Assembly: GCA_902168105.1 (NCBI GenBank)
Contig: CABHOY010000061.1
Location: 62,001 to 126,000, forward strand
Reading direction: 5' to 3'
DNA from: an uncultured Flavihumibacter sp.
GTDB taxonomy: Bacteria; Bacteroidota; Bacteroidia; Chitinophagales; Chitinophagaceae
DNA: 64,000 nt
Position 1 is the stretch's first letter. The number at the start of each line of letters is the position of its first letter. Shown here piece by piece: positions 1 through 8,369 of the stretch. The notes beneath the pieces were generated by a model, which did no database searches, was not told the DNA's origin, and saw only the letters and a list, made by a program, of their open reading frames with translations. The position numbers were made by a program, and so were the translations under genes.

Positions 1-2
1 CA

Positions 3-596
3 CATTCCAAGGATTTCTTAGTGATTCAGTTGGGATATGTTGGTTTGACAGGTACAGGCGCTGGCGCTATCAACACTGGTTTTAACCGCCAGCTGAATAT
101 TGCATTTATGTACGATATTCCTTTGCAGAAAACTAATTTCAGCCTTGCAGCAGGTTTAGGGATTGGGTCAGATCATTATCATCTGAGTGATATGAGCCTG
201 GACCTGAGAAGTGCTTCTACTATTCCTAATTTCGACGAAACGGATGCTTACAGCAAATTCAAACTGGCGACTACCTACCTGGAAATCCCATTGGAGTTGC
301 GATATCGTCAGGTTCCTGAGAATGCAAACAAGGGCTTTAAAGTTGGTGTGGGTCTCAAGATCGGTAACCTGTTGAATGCACATACAAGATCAGTAAGTAA
401 TGTCAATGGTTCAAAACTGATTGAAAAAGAAGCCAGCAAACGTCAATTCAATACCTGGCGCTTTGCCGGTACAGCAAGAGTTGGGTACGGCAACTTCGCA
501 TTGTATGGCACTTATGCTTTGAACGGACTGTTCAAAGACAATGGTACTTATGACGTGAGCCCTTATTCCTTCGGATTTATGATCAGCGGTTTATAA
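3..596 (+). CDS. outer-membrane beta-barrel protein, 5' truncated by window edge
   Basis: The reading frame is open to the first base of the window, so this is the C-terminal ~197 residues of a longer protein; the GTG at 21 is internal. Alternating hydrophobic/polar strands, a conserved DFLVIQLGY-type strand and a final hydrophobic strand ending at the TAA are typical of PorT-like/OMP_b-brl porin-type barrels of Bacteroidota. The barrel probably sits in the outer membrane; a substrate cannot be inferred. It is followed 20 nt later by a strong hairpin shared with the convergent gene. The beta-barrel assignment rests on composition and the strand pattern only. Confidence 0.6.
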   Translation, partial: HSKDFLVIQLGYVGLTGTGAGAINTGFNRQLNIAFMYDIPLQKTNFSLAAGLGIGSDHYHLSDMSLDLRSASTIPNFDETDAYSKFKLATTYLEIPLELRYRQVPENANKGFKVGVGLKIGNLLNAHTRSVSNVNGSKLIEKEASKRQFNTWRFAGTARVGYGNFALYGTYALNGLFKDNGTYDVSPYSFGFMISGL

Positions 597-616
597 TCTG
601 CTGAGAAGAGATATTA

Positions 617-654
617 AAAAGGGCATCCGCTTATGCGGATGCCCTTTCGCTTTT
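617..654. terminator. bidirectional terminator hairpin
   Basis: Perfect 10-bp stem GGGCATCCGC/GCGGATGCCC (621-630, 635-644) with loop TTAT. It has an A run before it and a T-rich tail after it, and lies between two convergent genes, so it can serve both. Confidence 0.8.
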
Positions 655-670
655 ATGGTAATATGGTGTT

Positions 671-1450
671 TTAGTCGCCTTTAAAAACAGGTTTCCGCTT
701 CTCCAGAAATGCCTGTATTCCCTCAGTATTGTCGGCTGTATTACCGGCAATTTCCTGGCAGTAGGCTTCGTAGTCGAGTACTGTATCCAGGTTTTCTGTC
801 ATCCCTTTTGTCAGCATCTTTTTCAGCAGTGCAATAGCTTTTGTGGGAGCATTGGCATAAAAAGTTGCTTCCGCCTGTACCGTTGCTTCCAGCTCTTCGG
901 GTTTCACTACTTTATTGACAAAGCCCAATTGCTGTGCTTCTGTGGCTGATAACTTTGTAGCCTTCGTGGCCAGTTCAAAGGCCCTGTGATACCCGACGGT
1001 ACGGGGCAGGAAATAGGAGGATCCTGAGTCAAGTACCAGGGCTATATTAATGAAGATCTCCACCATGGCCGCCGTTTCGCTGGCAATGATCATATCACAG
1101 GCAAGCGCCAGTGAACAGCCGGCTCCGGCCGCGATGCCGTTCAGCTGACAGATAACAGGTTTCGGCATATTCCGTATAGCCCTGATGATAGGGTTATAAC
1201 GTTTATGCAATGATTCACTGAGACTGCGTTTTTCTCCATTCATAGCCGCCTTGAGGTCCTGACCGCTGGAGAAGGCTTTACCCGCGCCGGTCAATACGAC
1301 TACCCTTACGGCAGGATCCTTTTCTACCTGTTTCAGGGCATCCTGTAGTTCATAACTTAAGGGGTCATTAAAAGCGTTGTATACATCCGGACGATTCAGT
1401 GTGATGGTGGCAATGCCTTCCCGGATGTTCAATAAGAGAGAGGTGAACAT
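671..1450 (-). CDS. paaG: enoyl-CoA hydratase/isomerase, PaaG-like
   Basis: 259-residue crotonase-fold protein. It carries the oxyanion-hole motif GKAFSSGQDL and the NGIAAGAGCSLALACD segment. It resembles PaaG (2-(1,2-epoxy-1,2-dihydrophenyl)acetyl-CoA isomerase of phenylacetate breakdown) along its length, including a conserved Asp in VLDSGSSYFLPR where PaaG has PDCGG with its catalytic Asp, and a C-terminal EGIQAFLEKRKPVF. The usual crotonase Glu residues are absent, as in PaaG. It is cytosolic. No other paa genes are nearby, so the true substrate could be another 2-enoyl-CoA; it appears to be transcribed alone. Confidence 0.75.
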   Translation of the reverse strand: MFTSLLLNIREGIATITLNRPDVYNAFNDPLSYELQDALKQVEKDPAVRVVVLTGAGKAFSSGQDLKAAMNGEKRSLSESLHKRYNPIIRAIRNMPKPVICQLNGIAAGAGCSLALACDMIIASETAAMVEIFINIALVLDSGSSYFLPRTVGYHRAFELATKATKLSATEAQQLGFVNKVVKPEELEATVQAEATFYANAPTKAIALLKKMLTKGMTENLDTVLDYEAYCQEIAGNTADNTEGIQAFLEKRKPVFKGD

Positions 1451-1487
1451 AACGTTTGGAATTTATAATAACTTATCAATGAAGGAT

Positions 1488-1523
1488 CATGGATCAGGAA
1501 CCGTGCTCAGTTCCTGATCCATG
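1488..1523 (-). terminator. 14-bp inverted repeat between paaG-like gene and dpp5
   Basis: CATGGATCAGGAAC (1488-1501) and its exact complement (1510-1523) enclose an 8-nt loop, 8 nt past the dpp5 stop codon. Neither side has a good T run, so it may be a 3'-end stabilising hairpin rather than a classical intrinsic terminator. Confidence 0.45.
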
Positions 1524-1531
1524 AGTATTTC

Positions 1532-3559
1532 TTACAGTGTTTCTTTCAACCATTGGAAGAATTCCCGTTGCCATACAAGGGCATTCTGGGCTTTCAGCAC
1601 CCAGTGGTTTTCTTCGGGGAAATACAGCAGCTTACTTTTGATGCCTTTCAGCTGCGCCAGCTGGAAGGCTTGCAAGCCCTGTTCTATGCCTACACGGAAA
1701 TCTGTTCCACCCTGAATAACCAGGATAGGGGTATTCCATTTGTTTGCATATTCGCTTGGGTTGTATTCTTTATAAACTTTTCCATTGGCAGCATCCCAGT
1801 AAGCACCGATATCCCAGCTAGCGAACCAGAGTTCTTCAGTGGTACCGTACCAGCTTTTCAGGTCAAACAGACCATCGTGCGCAATGAATGACTTGAACCG
1901 GTTGTTGTGTACACCAGCCAGCATATATACAGAGTATCCACCGTAGCTGGCCCCTACTGCACCAAGACGGTTCTTGTCTACATAAGGTTCCTGGCTTACA
2001 GCGTCAATTGCACTAAGATAGTCGCGTATCGGTTGTCCTCCCCAGTCTTTGCTGATAGACGCATTCCATTCCACACCATGACCCGGCATGCCACGGCGGT
2101 TAGGAGCTACTACAATATAACCCTGTGAGGCAATAAGCTGGAAGTTCCAGCGGTAGGAATAGAACTGGGAAAGAGCGGCCTGTGGGCCTCCCTGGCAATA
2201 TAATAAGGTTGGGTACTTTTTAGCCGGATCGAAATCGGGCGGGAATATTACCCAGGCCAGCATTTCTTTATTATCTGTGGTTTTGATCCAGCGCTTTTCC
2301 ACTTTGCACATGCCTGTTTTGTCGTAGGTCTCTTTATTCACCGTCGTGAGCGGTTGCAATGTACCTTTAGGCAGTTGCAGGGTAAAGAGTTCTGCAGCGT
2401 GGTTCATATCCGTACGGGATACGACCAGTGTATTGCCCACCTGGCCTACGATGCCACTGATATCGAAATCGCCTTCTGTTACCTGACGTATGTTTTTAGC
2501 GGTAGTAGCTGTAAGATCTTTCTGAAGATTGACTTCCAGCAACTGTTCTGTGCCTTTTACTACGGCGAGGAAGAGTAGTTGTTTGCCTTCTTTGTTCCAG
2601 TGGATAGAAGCAACGGTACCGTCCCAGTCTTTTGTAAGATTGGTGCGTTTACTGGTGGCGCGTTCAAGTACGATGATATCGTTCTTGTCAGCTTCAAAAC
2701 CATCTTTCGCCATACCCAGCCATGCCAGGTATTTGCCATCCGGGCTAAAAGAAGGAGCTACATCATAACCGGCCAATCCTTCAGAAAGGTTTTTAGTAGC
2801 GCGTGTTTCAAGGTTATACTCGTAGATCTCGGTGTTGGTACTGAGCGCGTATTCCTTACCGAACTTCTTTTTGGCGACGTAGATAATACTTTTGCCATCG
2901 GGGCTCCAGATCATATCTTCTGAACCACCGAAGGGCATCTGGGGGCTGTCGTACAATTCACCTTCCATGATATCTACAGGCGCGCCTATTTTACCATTTT
3001 CGTAAGTGGCGTAAAATACGTGCTGAAAGTTACCGTCTTCCCATGTATCCCAGTGACGGTAGTTGAGATTGTCATATATCTGCACATTAGATTTTGGAAG
3101 ATCGGGATAGAAATCACTTCCGGCCACTTTTTTCAACTTTACCTCTTTGGAGAACAGGATATGTTTGCCATCGGGAGCGATACGGATATTCTGCAGGCCG
3201 CCTTCGATATTGGTGATCTGGGTGGCACCGGTACCATCGGCGTTCATTTCCCACAGCTGACCTTTGTAGGTATAACTGATCTTTTGTCCGGCGATAGGGC
3301 TGACATCTCCTTCAGCGCCGGGTTCTGTGGTGATCTGTTTGGCGGCGCCTCCTGTCAGTGGGATTGCGTAGAGGTTCTTTTCGCTTTTATTTTCCGTGAT
3401 ATTATATCGCGAAACGCCGTAGATAACTGTCTTACCGTCTGCTGTGATCGTTTCCCCGCTAACTCTGCCCAATTGCCAGAGCAGTTCAGGCGTCATTTTC
3501 TGCTGCGCCATTGCCATAGTTGATATAAAAAGTGATGTTAACAAAAGTGATTTGTGCAT
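1532..3559 (-). CDS. dpp5: S9 family dipeptidyl peptidase, DPP5-type
   Basis: 675 residues. A Sec signal peptide (cleavage after MAMA-QQ) targets it to the periplasm. A beta-propeller with TolB/WD40-like repeats (about 30-400; motifs SPDGK and MNADGTG) precedes an alpha/beta-hydrolase domain. The visible triad is Ser538 in GASYGGY, Asp620 in GGTDFRV and His652 in EENHWVL. Much of the sequence, including YPDL, NEDLNYRHWDTWE-like and FPPDFDPAKKYP segments, resembles Porphyromonas DPP5, which releases dipeptides with hydrophobic P1 residues from oligopeptides. It is a single-gene unit, divergent from hflX with about 105 bp between the starts. Confidence in the family is high; exact specificity is inferred. 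Confidence 0.88.
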   Translation of the reverse strand: MHKSLLLTSLFISTMAMAQQKMTPELLWQLGRVSGETITADGKTVIYGVSRYNITENKSEKNLYAIPLTGGAAKQITTEPGAEGDVSPIAGQKISYTYKGQLWEMNADGTGATQITNIEGGLQNIRIAPDGKHILFSKEVKLKKVAGSDFYPDLPKSNVQIYDNLNYRHWDTWEDGNFQHVFYATYENGKIGAPVDIMEGELYDSPQMPFGGSEDMIWSPDGKSIIYVAKKKFGKEYALSTNTEIYEYNLETRATKNLSEGLAGYDVAPSFSPDGKYLAWLGMAKDGFEADKNDIIVLERATSKRTNLTKDWDGTVASIHWNKEGKQLLFLAVVKGTEQLLEVNLQKDLTATTAKNIRQVTEGDFDISGIVGQVGNTLVVSRTDMNHAAELFTLQLPKGTLQPLTTVNKETYDKTGMCKVEKRWIKTTDNKEMLAWVIFPPDFDPAKKYPTLLYCQGGPQAALSQFYSYRWNFQLIASQGYIVVAPNRRGMPGHGVEWNASISKDWGGQPIRDYLSAIDAVSQEPYVDKNRLGAVGASYGGYSVYMLAGVHNNRFKSFIAHDGLFDLKSWYGTTEELWFASWDIGAYWDAANGKVYKEYNPSEYANKWNTPILVIQGGTDFRVGIEQGLQAFQLAQLKGIKSKLLYFPEENHWVLKAQNALVWQREFFQWLKETL

Positions 3560-3637
3560 GTTCAGATTTTGTTTGGAGACTAAATGTAGGGAAAATAGGC
3601 TATATGCAGCTACCTATGGGGCTATGGACTAATTCCA

Positions 3638-3645
3638 TACCTTTG
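3638..3645 (+). promoter_or_regulatory. Bacteroidota -7 element TACCTTTG for hflX
   Basis: Exact TAnnTTTG match 20 nt before the hflX start codon, implying a very short leader. No clear TTTG is seen at -33. Confidence 0.55.
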
Positions 3646-3664
3646 CAGTAAATTATTATATACT

Positions 3665-4858
3665 TTGATCGAGAAGAAACAAATTGTACAACAGGAAGAG
3701 AGAGCGGTTATCGTGGGATTGATTCATAAGGAGCAGTCGTCAGAGCGCCAGGTACAGGAATACCTGGATGAGCTGGTGTTCCTTGCAGAGACGGCCGGAG
3801 CTACTACTGTAAAGCGGTTTGCCCAGAAATTGGCCCGTCCTGACAGGGCTACTTTTGTAGGAAAGGGTAAGCTGGAAGAAATTAAGGATTTTATCACTGG
3901 TAGAAATATCAATCTTGTCATATTTGACGATGAGCTAACGGGTTCCCAGATAGCCAATATTGAGAAGGTATTGAATGTGAAAGTGATAGATCGTAGTGAC
4001 CTGATCCTGGACATTTTTGCCCGTCGTGCGCGTACGGCCCAGGCGAAAGTACAGGTAGAGCTGGCGCAGTACCAGTACATTCTGCCCCGATTGAAAGGGA
4101 TGTGGAGTCACCTGGAAAGACAGGGAGGTGGTATCGGTAGCCGTGGTCCGGGTGAATCGGAAATTGAAACGGACCGTCGTATCATTAAGGAAAAGGTCGC
4201 TTTGTTGAGAAAGCGTCTTGCGGAGATTGACAAACAGTCACTTACCCAGCGTAAAGACCGTGGTGAATATATTCGTGTAGCCCTGGTAGGTTATACGAAT
4301 GTGGGGAAGAGCACCATCATGAACCTGTTGAGTAAGAGTGAGGTATTTGCCGAAAACAAGCTGTTTGCTACACTGGACACCACAACCCGTAAAGTAGTAT
4401 TTGACCAGACGGCATTCCTGCTTAGCGATACCGTTGGGTTCATCCGCAAGCTGCCGCATCACCTGGTAGAAAGCTTCAAATCCACGCTGGACGAGGTTAG
4501 GGAAAGTGATATTCTGCTGCATGTCGTAGATATTTCTCATCCGCAGTATGAAGACCAGGTAGAGGTGGTGAACCGCACCTTACAGGACCTGAAGGCTTTT
4601 GACAAGCCCACTATCATGATCTTCAACAAGATGGACCTGTATGAGGAGCAGACTTTCGACAAGTGGTTGGCTGATGATATTAAACAGGACATCCTGACCC
4701 AGCTGAAAGAGAACTGGGAAACCCGGACACAGGGAAACTGCGTATTCATTTCTGCTTTAGAGCGTAAGAATATCGACGAACTGCGTAAGACCATCATGGA
4801 GAAGGTTGTAACCCTTTACAGAGAGCGTTACCCATACAAGAGTGAATATTTTTATTAG
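3665..4858 (+). CDS. hflX: GTPase HflX
   Basis: 397 residues. The N-terminal HflX domain includes DRATFVGKGKLEE, and a glycine-rich linker GGGIGSRGPGESEIETDRR precedes the G domain. G1 is GYTNVGKST (about 209-217), G3 DTVGFIRKLP, G4 NKMD and G5 SALE. HflX is a ribosome-associated GTPase that splits stalled or heat-damaged 70S ribosomes. The start is a TTG: no in-frame ATG lies upstream, and the IEKKQIVQQEERAVIVGLI start matches the family N-terminus. It ends 8 nt before the Rieske gene, so the two are probably co-transcribed. Confidence 0.92.
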   Translation: MIEKKQIVQQEERAVIVGLIHKEQSSERQVQEYLDELVFLAETAGATTVKRFAQKLARPDRATFVGKGKLEEIKDFITGRNINLVIFDDELTGSQIANIEKVLNVKVIDRSDLILDIFARRARTAQAKVQVELAQYQYILPRLKGMWSHLERQGGGIGSRGPGESEIETDRRIIKEKVALLRKRLAEIDKQSLTQRKDRGEYIRVALVGYTNVGKSTIMNLLSKSEVFAENKLFATLDTTTRKVVFDQTAFLLSDTVGFIRKLPHHLVESFKSTLDEVRESDILLHVVDISHPQYEDQVEVVNRTLQDLKAFDKPTIMIFNKMDLYEEQTFDKWLADDIKQDILTQLKENWETRTQGNCVFISALERKNIDELRKTIMEKVVTLYRERYPYKSEYFY

Positions 4859-4866
4859 AAGACTTC

Positions 4867-5205
4867 ATGGCAAAACAATACAACTGGCATCGTTTATCAG
4901 ATCTGTATGCGAGAGACGGGGAGATAGGTATAATGGAAGTACAGGGTAAAAAGATCTGTTACACCCGCTATGAGCAGCAGCTCTATGCATTCGCATATAA
5001 GTGTCCGCATGCAAGCGGGATCATGGCGGATGGTTTTATAGATGATGCCGGTAACGTTGTTTGCCCGCTGCACAGGTACCGGTTCAATATAAAGAACGGG
5101 TATAACAGTAGTGGTGAAGGCTTTTACCTGAAAACCTATCCACTGGAGCAGCGGGAAGACGGCCTGTATATCGGGTTTGAAAAATCCAGTCTTTTCGGTT
5201 GGTGA
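4867..5205 (+). CDS. Rieske [2Fe-2S] ferredoxin-like protein
   Basis: 112 residues, a single NirD-like Rieske domain. The cluster ligands are visible as C46-P-H48 in CPHASG and C66-x-x-H69 in CPLHRY, the normal spacing for a soluble Rieske ferredoxin. There is no signal peptide or membrane segment, so it should be cytosolic and pass electrons to an oxygenase or reductase not identifiable here. It is translated 8 nt after hflX. Confidence 0.85.
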   Translation: MAKQYNWHRLSDLYARDGEIGIMEVQGKKICYTRYEQQLYAFAYKCPHASGIMADGFIDDAGNVVCPLHRYRFNIKNGYNSSGEGFYLKTYPLEQREDGLYIGFEKSSLFGW

Positions 5206-5236
5206 TACCCTGTTAATTTTCGATTAATAACCCTCT

Positions 5237-5244
5237 TACTTTTG
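5237..5244 (+). promoter_or_regulatory. -7 element TACTTTTG for the GT39 gene
   Basis: TAnnTTTG match 33 nt upstream of the ATG at 5277. It implies a promoter separate from hflX, although read-through from the Rieske gene is possible. Confidence 0.5.
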
Positions 5245-5276
5245 TGGAAGTGGCGGCTGTGCTGTAACTTTTGCGC

Positions 5277-6872
5277 ATGTCACTATCTTCTGTTTCAGAA
5301 AAAAAAGTCAGTCTGTGGATGATCGGCCTGCTGATATTGGTACATATCAGTGGTCTTCCGGTTACTATAATGGAGCCTGATGGCGCTTTGTATGCTGGTA
5401 TCGCCAAACATATGGTGCAGCATCATGATTACCTGAACCTGTTTGTTGACGGTCAGGACTGGCTGGACAAACCTCATTTTCCTTTCTGGATGGCGGCCCT
5501 CTCCTACCAGTTATTGGGCTTTACATCTTTCGCCTATAAGTTGCCGGCATTTTTATTCCTGATGCTGGGAGTTGTTTATACTTACCGTTTTGCAAAGGAC
5601 CTTTATGGGGAACAGGTGGCCCGTTGGTCTGTTTGTATCCTGCTGACGGCGGAGCATCTTGTTATATCAAGTACCGATGTGCGGGCAGAACCTTATCTGA
5701 CAGGGTTGATCATTGCAAGTGTATATCATCTGTATAAGCGGCAATTGTTGCCCGGCGCTTTATTCGCTGCCTTTGCGGTAATGACGAAGGGGCCCTTTGC
5801 TTTGGTGCCGATCGGCTTTGCCCTGATAGGGCAATTCGTGTTCACAAAACAGTGGAAGGAGCTTTTCCATATACGCTGGTTAATAGTAGTTGTGCTGATT
5901 GGCGTGTTTATCACTCCGGAGTTATATGCCTTGTACCAACAGTTTGACGCTCATCCGGAAAAGGTTGTTTTCGGGCAAACTGGGGTATCGGGTATACGTT
6001 TCTTTTTCTGGGACAGCCAGTTCGGACGGTTCATGAACAGTGGTCCGATCAAAGGCAACGGTGACCCTTCATTTTTCCTGCATACGGTATTATGGGCCTT
6101 TCTGCCCTGGTCTATTTTCCTTTATGTGGCGGTGATCACCTTTATCAGAAAAGGGCGTCAGGCAAGGGAGTATTATTGTATCAGCGGGGCACTTACTACC
6201 TTCCTGTTGTTTTCACTGTCGAAGTTCCAGTTACCGCACTATCTGAATATTATATTCCCCTTCTTTTCGATCCTGACGGCGCAGTATATTCTGTCGATCA
6301 GGAAAGAAAAAGGGTTCCGTATCACGCAGTATGCTATTATGGTTATTATCGCCATTGCTATTCCTTGTTTATGGGCGCTTTACCGGCCTCAAATCAATTT
6401 CATGGCTATTATATTGATCGGGGTTGTAATCGGCGTTTTTATATGGCTCCCATTGCAGGGAATCGCAAAAGTGTTTTTCCGGACCTGCCTGGCGAGCGTA
6501 GTGCTGAATCTTTTTTTAAATGGGCTGTTCTATCCCGATGTGTTGCGTTACCAAAGTGGAAGTGAAGTGGCTTTTTATGCAAATGAAAATCTGAAGGGCG
6601 GGGCAGTGGGTATGTACCGGGCGCATTCTTATGCACTGGAATATTATCTCGATGCACCCTGGTTGATGTATGATACTTTACCTCCGGGTCCTTCGTTGAT
6701 ATATACCACCCCTCAGTATAAAGATTCGTTGATCGCGCAGGGGCATCAGTGTAGGGTTATTCAGACCTTTTCACACTTCCCGGTGACCAGACTTGACGGT
6801 CAGTTTGTAAATTTTAATACCCGGGAATCCGCTGTGGATAAACGTTTGCTGGTTCTTGTAGATTTTTTTTAG
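5277..6872 (+). CDS. GT39-family polyisoprenyl-phosphate glycosyltransferase (ArnT/PMT-like)
   Basis: 531 residues from ATG 5277; a TTG six bases earlier is a less likely start. About ten transmembrane segments. The first periplasmic loop carries the family signature MEPDGALYAGIAKHM followed by LDKPHFPFW, corresponding to the catalytic acidic residue and DKPP motif of ArnT/PMT enzymes. A second loop has ISSTDVRAEPYLTG. Such enzymes use lipid-phosphate-linked sugars to modify lipids or proteins on the outer face of the inner membrane. The acceptor and donor are unknown. It is the last gene before tRNA-Asn. Confidence 0.8.
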   Translation: MSLSSVSEKKVSLWMIGLLILVHISGLPVTIMEPDGALYAGIAKHMVQHHDYLNLFVDGQDWLDKPHFPFWMAALSYQLLGFTSFAYKLPAFLFLMLGVVYTYRFAKDLYGEQVARWSVCILLTAEHLVISSTDVRAEPYLTGLIIASVYHLYKRQLLPGALFAAFAVMTKGPFALVPIGFALIGQFVFTKQWKELFHIRWLIVVVLIGVFITPELYALYQQFDAHPEKVVFGQTGVSGIRFFFWDSQFGRFMNSGPIKGNGDPSFFLHTVLWAFLPWSIFLYVAVITFIRKGRQAREYYCISGALTTFLLFSLSKFQLPHYLNIIFPFFSILTAQYILSIRKEKGFRITQYAIMVIIAIAIPCLWALYRPQINFMAIILIGVVIGVFIWLPLQGIAKVFFRTCLASVVLNLFLNGLFYPDVLRYQSGSEVAFYANENLKGGAVGMYRAHSYALEYYLDAPWLMYDTLPPGPSLIYTTPQYKDSLIAQGHQCRVIQTFSHFPVTRLDGQFVNFNTRESAVDKRLLVLVDFF

Positions 6873-6891
6873 AAAGAAATATGAAAAGAAT

Positions 6892-6921
6892 TTTGCAGAA
6901 ATGGAAAATTGTCTATCTTTG
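6892..6921 (+). promoter_or_regulatory. full promoter of tRNA-Asn
   Basis: TTTG (6892-6895), 18-nt spacer, TATCTTTG (6914-6921), 23 nt before the tRNA 5' end. It is among the clearest Bacteroidota vegetative promoters in the window. Confidence 0.75.
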
Positions 6922-6944
6922 CAATCCCGAAACGGGGAAAACAC

Positions 6945-7018
6945 TCCTCCTTAGCTCAGTTGGTTAGAGCATCTGACTGTTAATCAGAGGGTCTCAGGTT
7001 CAAGTCCTGAAGGGGGAG
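6945..7018 (+). tRNA. tRNA-Asn (GTT)
   Basis: 74-nt cloverleaf: acceptor TCCTCCT/AGGGGGA, D stem GCTC/GAGC, anticodon stem TCTGA/TCAGA around CTGTTAA (anticodon GTT), T arm TCAGG-TTCAAGT-CCTGA, discriminator G. CCA is not encoded. It has its own promoter and terminator. Confidence 0.97.
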
Positions 7019-7030
7019 CGAAAAAGAAAA

Positions 7031-7061
7031 AAGAGGTTTCAATTTTTGAGACCTCTTTTTT
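7031..7061 (+). terminator. terminator of tRNA-Asn
   Basis: Stem AAGAGGTTTC/GAGACCTCTT (7031-7040, 7048-7057; one G-T pair) followed by a T run, 13 nt past the tRNA. Confidence 0.8.
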
Positions 7062-7142
7062 GTTATGGAAAAACCAACATAATCTTACCTAACTGTACTA
7101 ATAGGTCGAGTTAACCATTGTCGCCTAATAACATCTTATTAT

Positions 7143-7150
7143 TACATTTG
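7143..7150 (+). promoter_or_regulatory. -7 element TACATTTG for the RM operon
   Basis: TAnnTTTG match 33 nt before the methyltransferase ATG. The -33 box is weak (ATTG at 7117-7120). Confidence 0.45.
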
Positions 7151-7182
7151 TCAAAGTCATCGTTAATCATTGCTGTTTAGAC

Positions 7183-8367
7183 ATGAGTAAAAAAAAGTTA
7201 GTTTCAGAAAAGAGAAATTATTTAGTCATAACTGTTGCGCAGGCTAAAGAGATAACCAAGGGGTGGCTTAAAGAACTTGAGTTATTAAAAGTAATCAATT
7301 TAGGACTGCCTGAGGTGGATGATCGTTATCATTCATGGCGTGTACCATTGTTGAATAAAAAGACAAAAATTGGTGAGGTAGTTATTGACGCATATACGAC
7401 AGAAATATTAACAGAAAAAACTACCAAGCCAGAAATGCTGGAAGCTCGGCTTTTGGGAAAAAGTGAAGAGAAGGTTGAAAGAAGAGCTCAAAAAGACATT
7501 ATTTATCCCATATCAAATTTGCGCAATACGATTGGATTAGGAGATTCTGTAACACTTATTGATGACATGCCGGCCAATTCGGTGGATTTAATTTTTACAT
7601 CACCTCCTTATTTCAATGCCCGTCCTGAATATAGCGATTATGAAGTGTATGATGAATATCTCTTGAAAATGCGTCAGATCATAAGGAGATGCCATAGAGT
7701 TTTAAATGATGGTAGATTCTTTGTAATGAACATTTCCCATGTGTTGTTGCGTCGCGCTAGCAGGAATGAAAGTTCGAAAAGAATTGCTGTCCCCTTTGAT
7801 ATACACAGAATTTTTATTGAGGAAGGCTTTGAGTTTATTGATGACATTATTTGGGTGAAGCCGGAAGGCGCAGGGTGGGCAACAGGAAGGGGAAGAAGAT
7901 TCGCTGCAGATAGGAATCCTTTGCAGTATAAGGCTGTTCCGGTAACAGAATATGTGTTGGTATATAGAAAGAAAAGTGATCTTTTAATTGATTGGTTTAT
8001 TAGAAACCACCCAAACAAAGATGTGGTGAATAGTTCAAAGGTGGGAGATGACTATGAAAAGACCAACATTTGGCGTATACATCCCAAAACGAACTCTAAA
8101 CATCCAGCGCCTTTCCCGTATGAACTTGCAGAAAAAGTAATAAAATACTATTCGTTTAAGAACGATGTTATTTTGGATCCGTTTGCAGGATCTGGTACAG
8201 TGGGGGCTGCTTGCATAGCAAATAATCGTCGCTTTGTACTATTCGAAATTAACCCCGATTACATGGAAATGATAAAGAAGGATATTAAGTCCTGGATGGG
8301 CAAAGCCGCCGAAGATATTCTATGGATCAACGTTCCTCCCGTAGATACATCAACCCAATTGTTTTGA
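7183..8367 (+). CDS. type II DNA methyltransferase, N4-cytosine/N6-adenine family
   Basis: 394 residues. The catalytic motif IV is TSPPYFNARPEYSDYEVY (about 142-159), and the SAM-binding motif I is DPFAGSGTVGAAC near residue 337. The order IV before I is that of beta-class methylases, and SPPY is most common in N4-cytosine enzymes. An N-terminal ~110 residues without recognised motifs may form the target-recognition part. It sits 2 nt upstream of the presumed endonuclease, giving a compact RM operon. The operon is visibly A+T-richer than flanking genes and lies directly behind tRNA-Asn, which fits horizontal acquisition. Confidence 0.88.
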   Translation: MSKKKLVSEKRNYLVITVAQAKEITKGWLKELELLKVINLGLPEVDDRYHSWRVPLLNKKTKIGEVVIDAYTTEILTEKTTKPEMLEARLLGKSEEKVERRAQKDIIYPISNLRNTIGLGDSVTLIDDMPANSVDLIFTSPPYFNARPEYSDYEVYDEYLLKMRQIIRRCHRVLNDGRFFVMNISHVLLRRASRNESSKRIAVPFDIHRIFIEEGFEFIDDIIWVKPEGAGWATGRGRRFAADRNPLQYKAVPVTEYVLVYRKKSDLLIDWFIRNHPNKDVVNSSKVGDDYEKTNIWRIHPKTNSKHPAPFPYELAEKVIKYYSFKNDVILDPFAGSGTVGAACIANNRRFVLFEINPDYMEMIKKDIKSWMGKAAEDILWINVPPVDTSTQLF

Positions 8368-8369
8368 AT